From NCBI GenBank assembly GCA_050485645.1, contig JBJHBT010000019.1:1-64000 (forward strand): a DNA stretch of 64,000 nucleotides. The letters run 5' to 3'. Numbering within the stretch: position 1 is the first letter of the stretch; each line of letters starts with the position of its first letter. This DNA is from JBJHBP01 sp050485645. Lineage in GTDB: Bacteria > Pseudomonadota > Gammaproteobacteria > Steroidobacterales > Rariloculaceae. The notes beneath the pieces were generated by a model, which saw nothing but the letters and a program-made list of their open reading frames with translations, was not told the DNA's origin and did not search any database. Below, in pieces: positions 53,214-62,662 of this stretch. Position numbers and translations under genes: made by a program.

Positions 53214-54242
53214 TCAGGCCGGAAAAAAGTCGATCGGTTTGGTGGTGGTGATCGGCTCCACGTCACGCGCTTCGAACTGGAACATCATCACGCGCTGTAC
53301 CAGACGCTGCTCCAGATCCGGATCGCCGAGCTCTGACGACACGATTTCACAGTCCGTCACCTCACCACTTGGTGCGATCGTCAGCCGGAGTACGACCTTG
53401 CCTTCCAGCGTCGGGTCCTGGCGCAGCGCGCGATTGTAGAGCGCATAGATTGCGCTCTTGTTGCGATCGAAGACCTGCTCGATTTCCTCGCGACTGCGCG
53501 AGCCGCGCGAAGACTCGCCGCTGCGCTGAACGCCACTGCCCTGTACGGCAGCCTGCGCGGCCGCCACCCCCGCCACCGGGCTCTCCACCTGCGTCACGGC
53601 ACGGTCGGCGAGGCCGCCACCCGCCGTATCGCGACTGAATTCGGCGGTATTGATGCCGCCACTGGCACCACCGGCGCGGCTCGTGATCAATGCACGCTCC
53701 GGCGCTGCAAGAGCACTGTCCTGCGGGCCGCTGCTTCCCGTGTCCGACAGCCGCTGTGCAGTGTCGGCACTGCGCAGCGAGGCCAGCTCGTCGGCGAAGG
53801 GCATCAGGCCCGCGCCGCGCGCACGCTCGCGCGCCTGTTCGGTACGGTCCACCGGCGGTGGCACCGGTTCGGGTTGCACCACCGGCTCTGGAACCGGCTG
53901 CGGTTCCGGCACCGGTGCAGGCACCGGTTCGGGCTCAGGCTCAACGACCCGCTGCTCAACCACCGGCTCCGGCTCGGGTATCGGTGCCGGCTCCGGTTCG
54001 GGCTGCACCACCGGCGGTGGCGGTGGCGGCGTCTGGCGGTCCAGCACCAGGCGGGCCAGTCGTTCGGGAACTTCCTGAAATTCGGCAACGCTGCGATCGG
54101 CAACCGGCAGCAACGGCATCACCAGCCCGAGAAACAGCAGCGTGCCGGCGCAGATCAGCAGAATGCGCCGGAAGGTATGGTTCTGGTCGGGCTCGCTGCT
54201 CCAGGGCAGGTCGTATACACGGTAGAGGGCCATGGCGCTCAT
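53214..54242 (-). CDS. AgmX/TonB-like energy-transducing protein
   Basis: A 342-aa protein with one N-terminal membrane helix (about residues 26-46), a Pro/Glu-rich periplasmic spacer of repeated PEPEP-like units (about 72-130), an Ala/Ser-rich linker and a C-terminal domain (about 245-342) with RSREEIEQVFDRNKSAIYALYNRAL and GKVVLRLTIAPSGEVTDCEIVSS. This C-terminal part matches the AgmX/PglI (GltJ-type) domain, related to TonB. With the ExbB and ExbD proteins encoded just upstream it should form a motor-linked rod across the periplasm. The start overlaps the stop of the second ExbD gene as ATGA. Confidence 0.88.
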   Translation of the reverse strand: MSAMALYRVYDLPWSSEPDQNHTFRRILLICAGTLLFLGLVMPLLPVADRSVAEFQEVPERLARLVLDRQTPPPPPPVVQPEPEPAPIPEPEPVVEQRVVEPEPEPVPAPVPEPQPVPEPVVQPEPVPPPVDRTEQARERARGAGLMPFADELASLRSADTAQRLSDTGSSGPQDSALAAPERALITSRAGGASGGINTAEFSRDTAGGGLADRAVTQVESPVAGVAAAQAAVQGSGVQRSGESSRGSRSREEIEQVFDRNKSAIYALYNRALRQDPTLEGKVVLRLTIAPSGEVTDCEIVSSELGDPDLEQRLVQRVMMFQFEARDVEPITTTKPIDFFPA

Positions 54243-54766
54243 CTCACTGCCGACACGGTGAGCTCCGCATCCGGGCTCCTTTGCAGAACGGCAAGCGAAA
54301 CCCGGCCATAGTCGGCTTCCGTGCAGGTCGCCATCACCTTGCGCAGCAGTCGATACGGAATTTCCCGATCTCCCATGATCGTGACTTCGCGCGCAGAAAT
54401 ATCGTCATCTTCATCACGCCGCAGCAGTCGCTGTGTCTGCTCTTCCAGCGCGGCTTTGAGCGCTGGTATGACATTGTCATCCTGTGCGAGCACATCGGCG
54501 ACGCTGGCAACGACGCGACCCTGCACCAGCAGATGTTCTTCGGTGACCAGTATGACAACCGTTTCACGCGCGTTCTGTTCGGCAATCGACTCCGGCAGCT
54601 GCACGTCGCGCGTGCTGGGCACCACATCCACATCGCTGGAATTGACCAGCAGAAAAAAGACGAGGATGGTAAAGATGTCCATCAGGGAGACAAGGTTCAG
54701 CGCACCACTGCGCTTGTGGCGCTTGTGGTGTCTGTCCATTCTGGCTGCCCTGCGAAGATACTGCAT
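54239..54766 (-). CDS. ExbD/TolR-family protein (second)
   Basis: A 175-aa protein with one N-terminal helix (LVSLMDIFTILVFFLLV) carrying the Asp used in proton flow, and a periplasmic domain with VPSTRDVQLPES. It is longer than typical ExbD and less similar to the first ExbD gene. Two different ExbD/TolR proteins with one ExbB is the pattern of gliding-type motors such as AglQRS. It lies 39 bp after the first ExbD gene. Confidence 0.88.
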   Translation of the reverse strand: MQYLRRAARMDRHHKRHKRSGALNLVSLMDIFTILVFFLLVNSSDVDVVPSTRDVQLPESIAEQNARETVVILVTEEHLLVQGRVVASVADVLAQDDNVIPALKAALEEQTQRLLRRDEDDDISAREVTIMGDREIPYRLLRKVMATCTEADYGRVSLAVLQRSPDAELTVSAVR

Positions 54767-54805
54767 GCGCTGTCCCTGAATCCTGTTACCCGTGAGGGGC
54801 CTGTC

Positions 54806-55309
54806 TCAGTTGCGGATCGGCGCATCGCCGATGGCGATGTCCGGAAACAGTTCCGCGGTCACGATTCGGCCAACGGCCGGGTCGAGCTGCTGCCTGACAC
54901 GGACCGTGTCCATCACTTCGATCAGCACCTGGTAGGAGATATCCGGCTCAAGCAATACGGTGGCATCGACGACATCCGGATTGATGCGCTTGATTTCATA
55001 CAGCGCCTCCGCCAGCTGCGTCAGATCGTAGCCGTCGTCGGCGTGCGCCACGCGACGGATCAGGCCGCCGGCACGATCGCCGACTTCAATGGCGTCCTTG
55101 CGCACGGTGATCTCCAGCGCGAAAGTCGGCTCCCGGGGTTCGCTCGCTTCCGACTGCGCGGCCGGCAGATTCAGTTCCAGCACCGCCAGTCGCGAGAACA
55201 CTGCCGTCATCAGCAGGAACGGCACCAGAATCACCATCAGATTCATGAAGGCGGTGATGTTCAGTTCCGCCGGATCATGGTTGCGGCGTCTACGCCAGCG
55301 ACGTTTCAT
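54806..55309 (-). CDS. ExbD/TolR-family protein (first)
   Basis: A 167-aa protein with a basic N-terminus (MKRRWRRRRNHDPAEL), one membrane helix (AFMNLMVILVPFLLMTAVF) and a periplasmic domain. In this helix the usual Asp of ExbD/TolR is replaced by Asn (NLMVIL), while the second ExbD keeps it. The two proteins may therefore act as an unlike pair in which only one helix carries protons. It is 42 bp after the ExbB gene. Confidence 0.86.
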   Translation of the reverse strand: MKRRWRRRRNHDPAELNITAFMNLMVILVPFLLMTAVFSRLAVLELNLPAAQSEASEPREPTFALEITVRKDAIEVGDRAGGLIRRVAHADDGYDLTQLAEALYEIKRINPDVVDATVLLEPDISYQVLIEVMDTVRVRQQLDPAVGRIVTAELFPDIAIGDAPIRN

Positions 55310-55351
55310 GGCTCGTGTCCGCGTGTGCGAAGTCGGTTGCGGGGATCGCGA

Positions 55352-56083
55352 CTATCGTGCCGGTGCCGGCGCGTGTCCTCGCGGCATTCCCGCCGCAGGG
55401 GCCCTTGGCCTCGGAGCCGCTGTCTCGGGCGCAGGTGAGCCGCCTTCCGACGTTGCACGTTCCATCAGCGCATTCAGAAACTTCACCGACGCCATCTCAA
55501 GGCTGTCGATGATTTCCGTGGTTTTGGTTTGCAACAGTGTGTGCACCAGCAGCAGCGGAATCGCGACCATCAGGCCGAAGGCCGTGGTATTCATGGCCAC
55601 GGAAATACTCGCCGAAAGCAGGTCGGCCTTCTCTGCCGGATTCGCACCCGCCACCGCGGTAAAGGCGTTGATGAGGCCGATGATGGTGCCCAGCAGTCCA
55701 AGCAGCGTTGCGACGTTCGCGAACGTTGCCAGATAGTGGGTACGCTTTTCCAGCCTCGGCATCACTTCCATCAGGCTCTCTTCCATGGCCTGCTCAACGT
55801 CTTCCCGCCGCCGGGCGGAACGCACGCGGTTCAGCCCATAAGTCATGATCTGGGCAATGGCGGCCCCGGAGTTCGTCGTAACCTGAAGGGCGCCCTGGAT
55901 GTTGCCCGCCTTGATGTACGGCGCGACCTTGTTCCACAGCGCCTTGTTCTTCGCTGTGGTCATCGACAGATAGAACCAGCGCTCAATCGCGATCGCCGCA
56001 CCCAGCGCGAGCACAATCACAATCGGATACATGAAAACGCCGCCGTTCTGAAAGAACCCGACGATGGCGGAGTAGGCTTGCAT
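55352..56083 (-). CDS. MotA/TolQ/ExbB proton-channel protein
   Basis: A 243-aa inner-membrane protein with three helices: about 14-34 (FMYPIVIVLALGAAIAIE), 125-150 (VATLLGLLGTIIGLINAF) and 165-195 (AISVAMNTTAFGLMVAIPLLL). The second and third carry the conserved Gly, Thr and Pro residues of the TolQ/ExbB pore. It forms the stator ring that works with the two ExbD proteins and the AgmX-like protein downstream. The C-terminal Pro/Ala tail is not part of the fold. Confidence 0.93.
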   Translation of the reverse strand: MQAYSAIVGFFQNGGVFMYPIVIVLALGAAIAIERWFYLSMTTAKNKALWNKVAPYIKAGNIQGALQVTTNSGAAIAQIMTYGLNRVRSARRREDVEQAMEESLMEVMPRLEKRTHYLATFANVATLLGLLGTIIGLINAFTAVAGANPAEKADLLSASISVAMNTTAFGLMVAIPLLLVHTLLQTKTTEIIDSLEMASVKFLNALMERATSEGGSPAPETAAPRPRAPAAGMPRGHAPAPAR

Positions 56084-56094
56084 TGCGATCGCTC

Positions 56095-56640
56095 CTATTC
56101 ACTGAGCCCGTTCAGGGCATCGTAGTACCTGATATGTCGTTCAAAGACGGTCGGATCCACCGGCGCCAGCACTTCATCCAGCAGGCTGTTCACCGGCCGA
56201 CCGGCCGGATCATTCGGTTCGGCACGTTTCCACGGCACGATGTAGAGCACTCTAGGTAATTCCTGCATACCGGTAATCGACGCAGTTCCCAGATCGAGGG
56301 TATCGATCACGACATTGTTCGCCGTGGGCGGCTGCGATGGCGCCTGCCGCGGCGCAGTGTCGGGCACCATCGCCTCTGGCACCGCTGTTTCGGGCGCCGC
56401 TGTCTCGGGCCGCGCCGTGGATTCGGCTTCGACGCCGGTCTCGACGCGGTTCCCGCCATCGGCTTCGATCATCGGTTGCGAAGTCGCCGGCTCAACCCGT
56501 TCCTGCGCGAAGGACGTCGACGCCACCAGCAGGCACCACAGTGCGGCGCCGGACCACCGCCAAGCCGTTCTTGGTGCCCGTCCCGACCAGCCGGACGCGT
56601 GTGACGCGTGTCGTAAGTGCAGCGATGATTCGTGAATCAT
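56095..56640 (-). CDS. small exported protein of the motor operon
   Basis: A 181-aa protein with one hydrophobic N-terminal segment (GAALWCLLVASTSFAQE) that is probably a signal peptide, a low-complexity Pro/Glu/Thr/Ala stretch (about 50-105) and a conserved-looking C-terminal part: DTLDLGTASITGMQELPRVLYIVPWKR. I do not recognise the family. The start codon overlaps the stop of the 1151-aa TPR gene, and the ExbB gene begins 11 bp after its stop, so it is a core member of the operon. Confidence 0.75.
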   Translation of the reverse strand: MIHESSLHLRHASHASGWSGRAPRTAWRWSGAALWCLLVASTSFAQERVEPATSQPMIEADGGNRVETGVEAESTARPETAAPETAVPEAMVPDTAPRQAPSQPPTANNVVIDTLDLGTASITGMQELPRVLYIVPWKRAEPNDPAGRPVNSLLDEVLAPVDPTVFERHIRYYDALNGLSE

Positions 56641-59600
56641 ATGGCCTCTCCTCGTGCGACGCGTGCCTCTTCCGCCACAACATCGAATCGCCGTCCCAGG
56701 TCGGTGATCCAGCGCGCGACCATCGGATCCGGCTCGGGAAGCAGTGACTGATACTGACGGTAGTGCTCCAGCGCTTCGACCGGCCGGTGCAGATACAGAT
56801 CGAGCAGCACGGCAAGATTGTAGTGAGCCAGCGCGAAGTCGGCGTCGGCCTGGAGTGCGTCACGATAGGCGTGCTCGGCTTCGTCGAAACGTCCCTGCTC
56901 GCGCAGCACGACGCCGAACATATTGAGCGCCGGGATGTGTGCCGGTTCGGCGGCAAGCGCACGCCGCAACATGTCGTTCGCATCCGTGGTGCGGCCATCG
57001 TCACGATACAGGATGGCCAGATTCACCAGCGCGCCGGGCAGGTCCGGGTGCGATTCGATCAGCGTTTCCAGCCAGATTGCAGCCTCCAGCTGTCGGCCGT
57101 CACGCATCGCCGCAACAGCCGCTTCGTAGTTGCGCAAGGCGGATTCGTCCATGCCTTCAGCGGCGTCGACGAACGACTGGCCCTGTTCAACCTTGGCGTA
57201 GCGCACCGGCAGCAGTCCGGCAAGCTGTGCGATGCTCTTCGCTATCCACTGATCGTAAACACCCTCGGCCGTGCGTGCCGCATTGCGTTCGTGCAGCGCG
57301 ATCGCCTCCTCCTCGAAAGGAAAGGCCTGCTCCTCAAGCAGAATTTCATACTGCTCAAGCTCATCGGCATCCAGATCAGCCGGCTTCTCGGACGTCAGCA
57401 ATGCTCGCGCAAGCTCGTGATAGAGCTCGGCGATCTCGTAGGTTGCCGCCGTGGTCACGGCCGCAATGCCGTAGTCGGCGGCCGACGTATACGCGGTCAG
57501 CGCCTGTTCCATGCGTGTGCGCTTCAGACGCAGACTGTCCGCCAGCGGAGCCACCAGCCGCACGGCAAGGAAGGCATCGCGCACGGGTTCCGCCAGAAAC
57601 AGCTGCGCGTTGGCCGCCAGATAGCGTGTGCGTGCCGAGCGCTCTTCACCCGCCATCGCGTCCGCGGTCACGATTTCGCGCAACCAATGCGCCTGCGTTG
57701 CAGCATCACCTTCGTCGGCCGCGATCTGCGCCAGCCGTGAGCGGATCTCCATCGAAGCCGCCACCGGCGTCGGGAACTGTTCGACGAACTGTCCGTAGAC
57801 AAGGGCGGCTCGTGACGTGTTGCCGGATTCGCTGTAGAGTTCGGCGGCGTTCAGCAACGCTTCACGGCGCACGTCAGGATCCGGGTCCTGAGCTGCGATG
57901 CGCTCGAATTCCGTCGCCGCGCGAGCATGGTCGCCGGTTTCCACATAGGCCACGGCCAGTGTGGCCGATACATCCGCTGCCAGTGTGTGGTCGGGGAAGC
58001 GGGAACGGAAACCTTCGAGCACGGTCGCGGCGCGCTGCCAATCACCCTCCTCGACCAGCACAGCCGCCGCGTCGTACTCGGCCACCGCTCTGACACCGGA
58101 CCGCGGAGCGGTATCGGCCACGCGCAGGAAATGCCCCACGGCCTGATCGGCATCGCCGGCATCACGTGCCTGCTCGCCCTGGCGATAGATGGCGGCGGCC
58201 AGCGACTCCGTCGCCTCACCGAAACGTTCGGGGTCGTCGGCGAGCAATGGCAGCAGTGACTGATAGGCCTGTTCCGAACCGGCATAGTTGCCCAGATCAA
58301 ACTCGGCGTACGCCACCACCGACCATGCAGTGCGCTGCAGCGGCGGTGTTGCCGATGGCACGCGCTGCAGCACAGTCCATGCAACGTCGCGGGCCGACGC
58401 GTACTCGCCCAGCGCGAAGAGCTTCTCGGCGGCATCGGTCTCAACCATGCGTGCCTGCTGATGCGACGGCCAGGTCGAAGCGAAGCGCAGTGCGCTGTCG
58501 ATGCCTTCACGATGCCATGCATCGCGGGCGGCACCGGACAGTTCCGCTTCGTGCCTTGCGTAGGCGAGCAGTGCCGCGTAACCGGCCTCCGCACCCGGTG
58601 TCTGTCCGGGCAGATCCTCGTACGCATAGGCGTACGCGGTGCGCTCATACTCCCGCGCCGCCTCCTGATATCGACCGCTCTCGAACAGCACCTCAGCCAA
58701 CAGGAAATTCTTGGCGGGAGCGTCGGCGTCGTCGGGGAAGCTGTCGAGATATCCCCGATACCAGCGCGCCGCCAGTGCGAACTCCTGGAGATCGCCGTGC
58801 GCCTGCGCCATTGCGTGATGATGCGCGGCAAGGCTGCCAAGATGATCGCGCAGATGCTGTGCCACTTCGGGCTGGCTCTGGAAGGTGTGCCGCTGCCAGT
58901 AGCTGCTGCCGGCCCCATAACGTTCAACGAACGCGCGCTGGGCGTCGAGCACCAGCTCGGCGAACCCGCCATCGCGGTACGCATCGATGGCGGCTGTCTG
59001 CAACAGCGGCGCGCGGGCATGGTCCGGTTCGACATACGCGAACGCGCCGAATGTGTCCGCCGCGTCCTGGTAACGTTCCTGCTCCAGATACAGCGCGCCA
59101 AGGGTGGCATACAGAATGTGGCCATAGGGGCGACGCCCGTACGTTGCCAGATAGGCGGTCAGCGCATCGGCGCCGGCCAGCTGCGCGAAGGTCAGCGCCA
59201 CAACGCGCAGCGTATCGTCCATCAGCTCGCGCTCGGCACGGGTCATCTGCTCGTACAGCGTATCTTCGTCGACCGACCCCACGGACGCGTCGACATCGCG
59301 CACTGTCAACCGCCGGTCCAGCAGCGTGAAAAAAGAACCCAGCGCATCCTCGTGCATCATCTGCCGGAACAGGGCCCAACCGTGCTTGTACAGCGACTGA
59401 TCGTAGTAGGCCGACTGTTCTCCGCGCGCCAGCACGGCTGCGTAGGCATCCCCTGCTTCGCCGTAACGCCGGGCGACAAACAGCGACTCGCCGCGCCGGA
59501 ACTCGGCCTCATCCGAGAAGGCGGCGGAGGGATGCCGTGCCACAAGATCCGCCAGCGTGCCGAGCATGGCGTCGGTCTCGCCGCGGATTTCGTACGCCCG

Positions 59601-60092
59601 TGCCAGCTGATACAGCACCTGGGCATCATGCTCATCGTCGGACGGGTCGTCGTTCAGAATCAGGTACAACGCGATGGCGTCATCCAGATCGGCATTCATC
59701 GCGGTGCGGGCCGGGCCGGTTTCCGCATCAATATCCGCCTGTTCGGCGCGCTCCAGTTTGAGATCGGCGAGCCGACGCATCGCCTGCCGACGCAGGACCT
59801 GGTCGCCCGCAGGCAGTTCGAGAAACTGCTCGTAGCTGGTGATCGCGTTGTCCATCGCGACGCGGCGGTCGATGGTCAGCGCCCCGCTTCCCGACACGGC
59901 CGACAATGCCGAACCATCACGAGGCAGGTCGGCAATGGTGGGTGGCGCACCGCCACGGCGGCGCTCGTTGGCCTGCGCGCTGTCGGTGATGACCGGCTGC
60001 GTCATCAGCAGGGCCAGCGCGGCAACCGACGCGAGTCCGCAGCCCATGCCGAATCCGGGCGACCGCGGACCGTTGTGGGGGCGTCGGCTCAT
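56637..60092 (-). CDS. large exported TPR-repeat protein (1151 aa)
   Basis: A 1151-aa protein with a hydrophobic signal segment near residues 18-40 and tetratricopeptide-type helical repeats over most of its length; clear examples are YQLARAYEIRGETDAML, ALVNLAILYRDDGRTTDANDML and LAHYNLAVLLDLYLHRPVEAL near the C-terminus. The protein is acidic and has no enzymatic motif, so it is probably a scaffold in the periplasm. It is similar in plan to the TPR proteins of Agl-Glt-like gliding clusters, but I cannot claim homology. The start overlaps the stop of the 636-aa TPR gene and the stop overlaps the next start. Confidence 0.87.
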   Translation of the reverse strand: MSRRPHNGPRSPGFGMGCGLASVAALALLMTQPVITDSAQANERRRGGAPPTIADLPRDGSALSAVSGSGALTIDRRVAMDNAITSYEQFLELPAGDQVLRRQAMRRLADLKLERAEQADIDAETGPARTAMNADLDDAIALYLILNDDPSDDEHDAQVLYQLARAYEIRGETDAMLGTLADLVARHPSAAFSDEAEFRRGESLFVARRYGEAGDAYAAVLARGEQSAYYDQSLYKHGWALFRQMMHEDALGSFFTLLDRRLTVRDVDASVGSVDEDTLYEQMTRAERELMDDTLRVVALTFAQLAGADALTAYLATYGRRPYGHILYATLGALYLEQERYQDAADTFGAFAYVEPDHARAPLLQTAAIDAYRDGGFAELVLDAQRAFVERYGAGSSYWQRHTFQSQPEVAQHLRDHLGSLAAHHHAMAQAHGDLQEFALAARWYRGYLDSFPDDADAPAKNFLLAEVLFESGRYQEAAREYERTAYAYAYEDLPGQTPGAEAGYAALLAYARHEAELSGAARDAWHREGIDSALRFASTWPSHQQARMVETDAAEKLFALGEYASARDVAWTVLQRVPSATPPLQRTAWSVVAYAEFDLGNYAGSEQAYQSLLPLLADDPERFGEATESLAAAIYRQGEQARDAGDADQAVGHFLRVADTAPRSGVRAVAEYDAAAVLVEEGDWQRAATVLEGFRSRFPDHTLAADVSATLAVAYVETGDHARAATEFERIAAQDPDPDVRREALLNAAELYSESGNTSRAALVYGQFVEQFPTPVAASMEIRSRLAQIAADEGDAATQAHWLREIVTADAMAGEERSARTRYLAANAQLFLAEPVRDAFLAVRLVAPLADSLRLKRTRMEQALTAYTSAADYGIAAVTTAATYEIAELYHELARALLTSEKPADLDADELEQYEILLEEQAFPFEEEAIALHERNAARTAEGVYDQWIAKSIAQLAGLLPVRYAKVEQGQSFVDAAEGMDESALRNYEAAVAAMRDGRQLEAAIWLETLIESHPDLPGALVNLAILYRDDGRTTDANDMLRRALAAEPAHIPALNMFGVVLREQGRFDEAEHAYRDALQADADFALAHYNLAVLLDLYLHRPVEALEHYRQYQSLLPEPDPMVARWITDLGRRFDVVAEEARVARGEAI

Positions 60093-61999
60093 TCGATCAC
60101 CGAAGGTGTGTCGCCGCCGTCCACACGAGCGCTTGCGCGATCATAGACTGAAGCCAGCGCGAACCTTGCCTCGGCGCGATAGCTGACCAGTCGCTCGCGT
60201 TGTGCCGTGAGCTCATCCACCGCGATCTCCTGAAGGAAACGCGCCTGGCGGGACAGCGTGATGTCGGTCATCGTAATCAGATTCCGCACACGCGGCGCCA
60301 GCTCGTTCACCCGGCCCGACAGCTCGTCGAACCGGTCCGGCCACTCGTCACGAAAGGTCTCGATGCGATGTCGACGCTCCATCGATTCGCGAATCGCCAG
60401 CTGCAGATCGCGCAGCTCCCGCGACTGCTGCCACAGCCGTGCGCGGAAGTCGCGGTCGAGATCCCATCGCAGCAGCCCCTTCAGCACACGCTGCCTGTCA
60501 CGCAGCGCTTCGGCTTCCGCGTCATTGCCCAGCCGTGCCAGATCCGGTTCCAGCGCCTCCAGTTCGGCCAGCAGCTGCTGTTGCGAACGCGTACCCAGGG
60601 CTACGACATCGCGTTCGCGTTCGGCCATCGACAGCCGCGATTCCAGCGATACCCGACGGCTCGCCGCGGCGTCGGGATCGACGCGTCGCAGCGTTTCTTC
60701 GAGCAGCGGGAGCCGCTGCTCGAATGCGCGCTGACGTGTATCGAGTACGTGGTCGAATACCGCCAGACTCTCGGCCCAGTGTTCAAGACCGGCGCGAACA
60801 TCCAATAGATCGCGATAGTTCTTCAGACTCTCCTGGAACGCGTGTTCAGCCATCAGTGTGTGCAGGTAGCGGCTTTCGGGGCGGTCCGGCAGCGCATCGA
60901 GACGAAAGTACCAGCCCGAACCCGATGCCACCTGCTGGTCCAGCAGGGCTTCGACCAGATCGCCCCGCGTAATCGCGGCGATGGTCTCGTCGATGCGCAG
61001 CAGCTCCTGGTCGAAGGCGGCGATGGCGTGTTCGTAGTGGCGCGCCGCATCGACATCCGCACCAAGACGCAGAAATGCGTACGGCACGGCCAGCCACGAC
61101 TCCTGCACGGCAGGATCAAGCATGTCGCGACCGCCCAGAGCGCGCCAGGCAACCAGTGCCGAGCCGAAGTCCTCCCGTTCGGCCTCCGCCCAGCCCATGC
61201 CGAGCAACGCCTTGCTGGAGTACGGGCCATCCAGGCGCACACGCGACAGTGGCAGCGCTGCCTGCTCCGGCCGCGACGCCTGCAGCCATGCATAGCCCAG
61301 CGCCAGATTCGCCCGATCGCGCAGCGCATGGAACTCCGGCTGCGGCCCGGCATTGCGCCGTCCCGGCGGTGCGGTGCGGCCAAGCTCATCCAGCAGCGCC
61401 GCGCCCTCATCCGTCCGCCCCAGCCGCACCAGTGCCACACCGATGTTGTACTGCGTGTAGCCCGACCACGCCGGATCCGGCCGCCGCCATGCGCGCAGCA
61501 CCGACAGCGCCTCGTCGAAGCGACCCTGCGACATGAGCACCTGGGCGTGCAGCATACGCTGCTCGGATTGCAGGTCGGCCGTCAGCGCGCCACTGATGCG
61601 CGACAGTGCCTGCTCCGCACGTGACGGGTAGCCACGCTGATGCCACACCTTGGCGAGAAAGAACCAGGCACGGTCGTGCACCGTCGGGTCCACCGACTGC
61701 GCCAGCACCCGTTCGAAGATTTCGCCAGCCAGCAGATGCTGGCCATAGGAGAGGCTCAGCGCTCCATAGAGCAGCTCGGCTTCATCGCGATGATGGGGAA
61801 TCTCGTTGCGCGCTTCGGCGGCCGTCAGCCGTGTCAGCGCCGTGACATAGTCTTCCTGAAAGTAGTGGAACAGCACCTCGCCATAGGCAAGATCCTGCAC
61901 CGGACGCGCGGCCTGACCCGCGTGCGTGCCACCGGCCCACACAGTCGCAAGGAATGCCGTGGCGGCCAGGGTGGCGGACAATCCGGTCGCGCGCCGCAT
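60089..61999 (-). CDS. exported TPR-repeat protein (636 aa)
   Basis: A 636-aa protein with a signal peptide (LSATLAATAFLATVWAGGTHA) and TPR-like helical repeats in the first 330 residues (YGEVLFHYFQEDYVTALTRL, then AWFFLAKVWHQRGYPSRAEQAL). The second half is predicted to be long helices with coiled-coil character (VSLESRLSMAERERDVVAL and LVSYRAEARFALASVYDRAS). The frame is open to a TTG at 62023, but the ATG at 61999, 4 bp after the previous stop, is the better start. Probably a periplasmic partner of the larger TPR protein. Confidence 0.85.
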   Translation of the reverse strand: MRRATGLSATLAATAFLATVWAGGTHAGQAARPVQDLAYGEVLFHYFQEDYVTALTRLTAAEARNEIPHHRDEAELLYGALSLSYGQHLLAGEIFERVLAQSVDPTVHDRAWFFLAKVWHQRGYPSRAEQALSRISGALTADLQSEQRMLHAQVLMSQGRFDEALSVLRAWRRPDPAWSGYTQYNIGVALVRLGRTDEGAALLDELGRTAPPGRRNAGPQPEFHALRDRANLALGYAWLQASRPEQAALPLSRVRLDGPYSSKALLGMGWAEAEREDFGSALVAWRALGGRDMLDPAVQESWLAVPYAFLRLGADVDAARHYEHAIAAFDQELLRIDETIAAITRGDLVEALLDQQVASGSGWYFRLDALPDRPESRYLHTLMAEHAFQESLKNYRDLLDVRAGLEHWAESLAVFDHVLDTRQRAFEQRLPLLEETLRRVDPDAAASRRVSLESRLSMAERERDVVALGTRSQQQLLAELEALEPDLARLGNDAEAEALRDRQRVLKGLLRWDLDRDFRARLWQQSRELRDLQLAIRESMERRHRIETFRDEWPDRFDELSGRVNELAPRVRNLITMTDITLSRQARFLQEIAVDELTAQRERLVSYRAEARFALASVYDRASARVDGGDTPSVIE

Positions 62000-62003
62000 G
62001 CCG

Positions 62004-62588
62004 TCAGTCCCACTCCCTGACAACGAACTCAGGCTGCAGCCGCCTCTCGCGGTCGGAAATCACCAGCTCGATGTACTTCGGTCCGATGCCCTTCTCGAAG
62101 CTCAGGCTGGTGGCCCGCCGGTACTCGCGATCATGGGGACCATTGCCGGTGAATACAGCGACGAGTTCGTGGTCGCCAGTGCGCATGTTGTCGATGTGCA
62201 GGCGCTGCACGCCACCACGGATCAGTGCATCGACCTCGCGCGCCGTATACAGATGATTTGCCACATCGCGGCCGTTCAGCCGCAACTGCACCGAATCCAG
62301 CGAAAAGAACTCACCCACGTCCATGGAAACGAACACCGACACCTGAGTGTTGGCCGGGAACAGCAGTTCCTCCTCGAGCATGAACAGATCACGGTTGAGG
62401 TCGACAACAAGGCGTTTCAGATCCTGTACGTCTTCATCGAGCGTGCGGAAGCGTTCACCCTGCGCGGCCGTGACGTCAACCGGAGCATTCCGAGCCGATC
62501 CGGCTGGATCGACAGCGGAATCGGCAATCGTCACCATCGGCAGCACAAGCAGCAGCGCGGCCGCGGTCATTACCCGAACTTCAATCAC
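62004..62588 (-). CDS. exported coiled-coil protein of the motor operon
   Basis: A 194-aa protein with a signal peptide (MTAAALLLVLPMVTIADSA), a short coiled coil (FRTLDEDVQDLKRLVVDLNRDLFMLEEELL) and a beta-rich C-terminal domain (VSVFVSMDVGEFFSLDSVQLRLNG). I do not recognise the family. The GTG at 62588 is preceded by a clear GGAGG site; an ATG at 62570 is the alternative. It is followed at 4 bp by the 636-aa TPR gene. Confidence 0.78.
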   Translation of the reverse strand: MIEVRVMTAAALLLVLPMVTIADSAVDPAGSARNAPVDVTAAQGERFRTLDEDVQDLKRLVVDLNRDLFMLEEELLFPANTQVSVFVSMDVGEFFSLDSVQLRLNGRDVANHLYTAREVDALIRGGVQRLHIDNMRTGDHELVAVFTGNGPHDREYRRATSLSFEKGIGPKYIELVISDRERRLQPEFVVREWD

Positions 62589-62662
62589 CTTGCACCTCCA
62601 GACTCCAGAACGCGGGCTTTGGCAGCGTGCGCAGTGGCACGACCTTCGCTCGCGCGATAAAA

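Noticed and set aside
53690..55438. 582-codon plus-strand frame in the motor operon
   Set aside because: Antisense to the AgmX-like and ExbD genes; composed mostly of Pro/Ala/Arg from the PEPEP-coding repeat.
58166..60146. Overlapping long plus-strand frames (387 and 561 codons) opposite the 1151-aa TPR gene
   Set aside because: They are shadows of the TPR coding strand with Arg-rich translations and no starts supported by ribosome binding sites.
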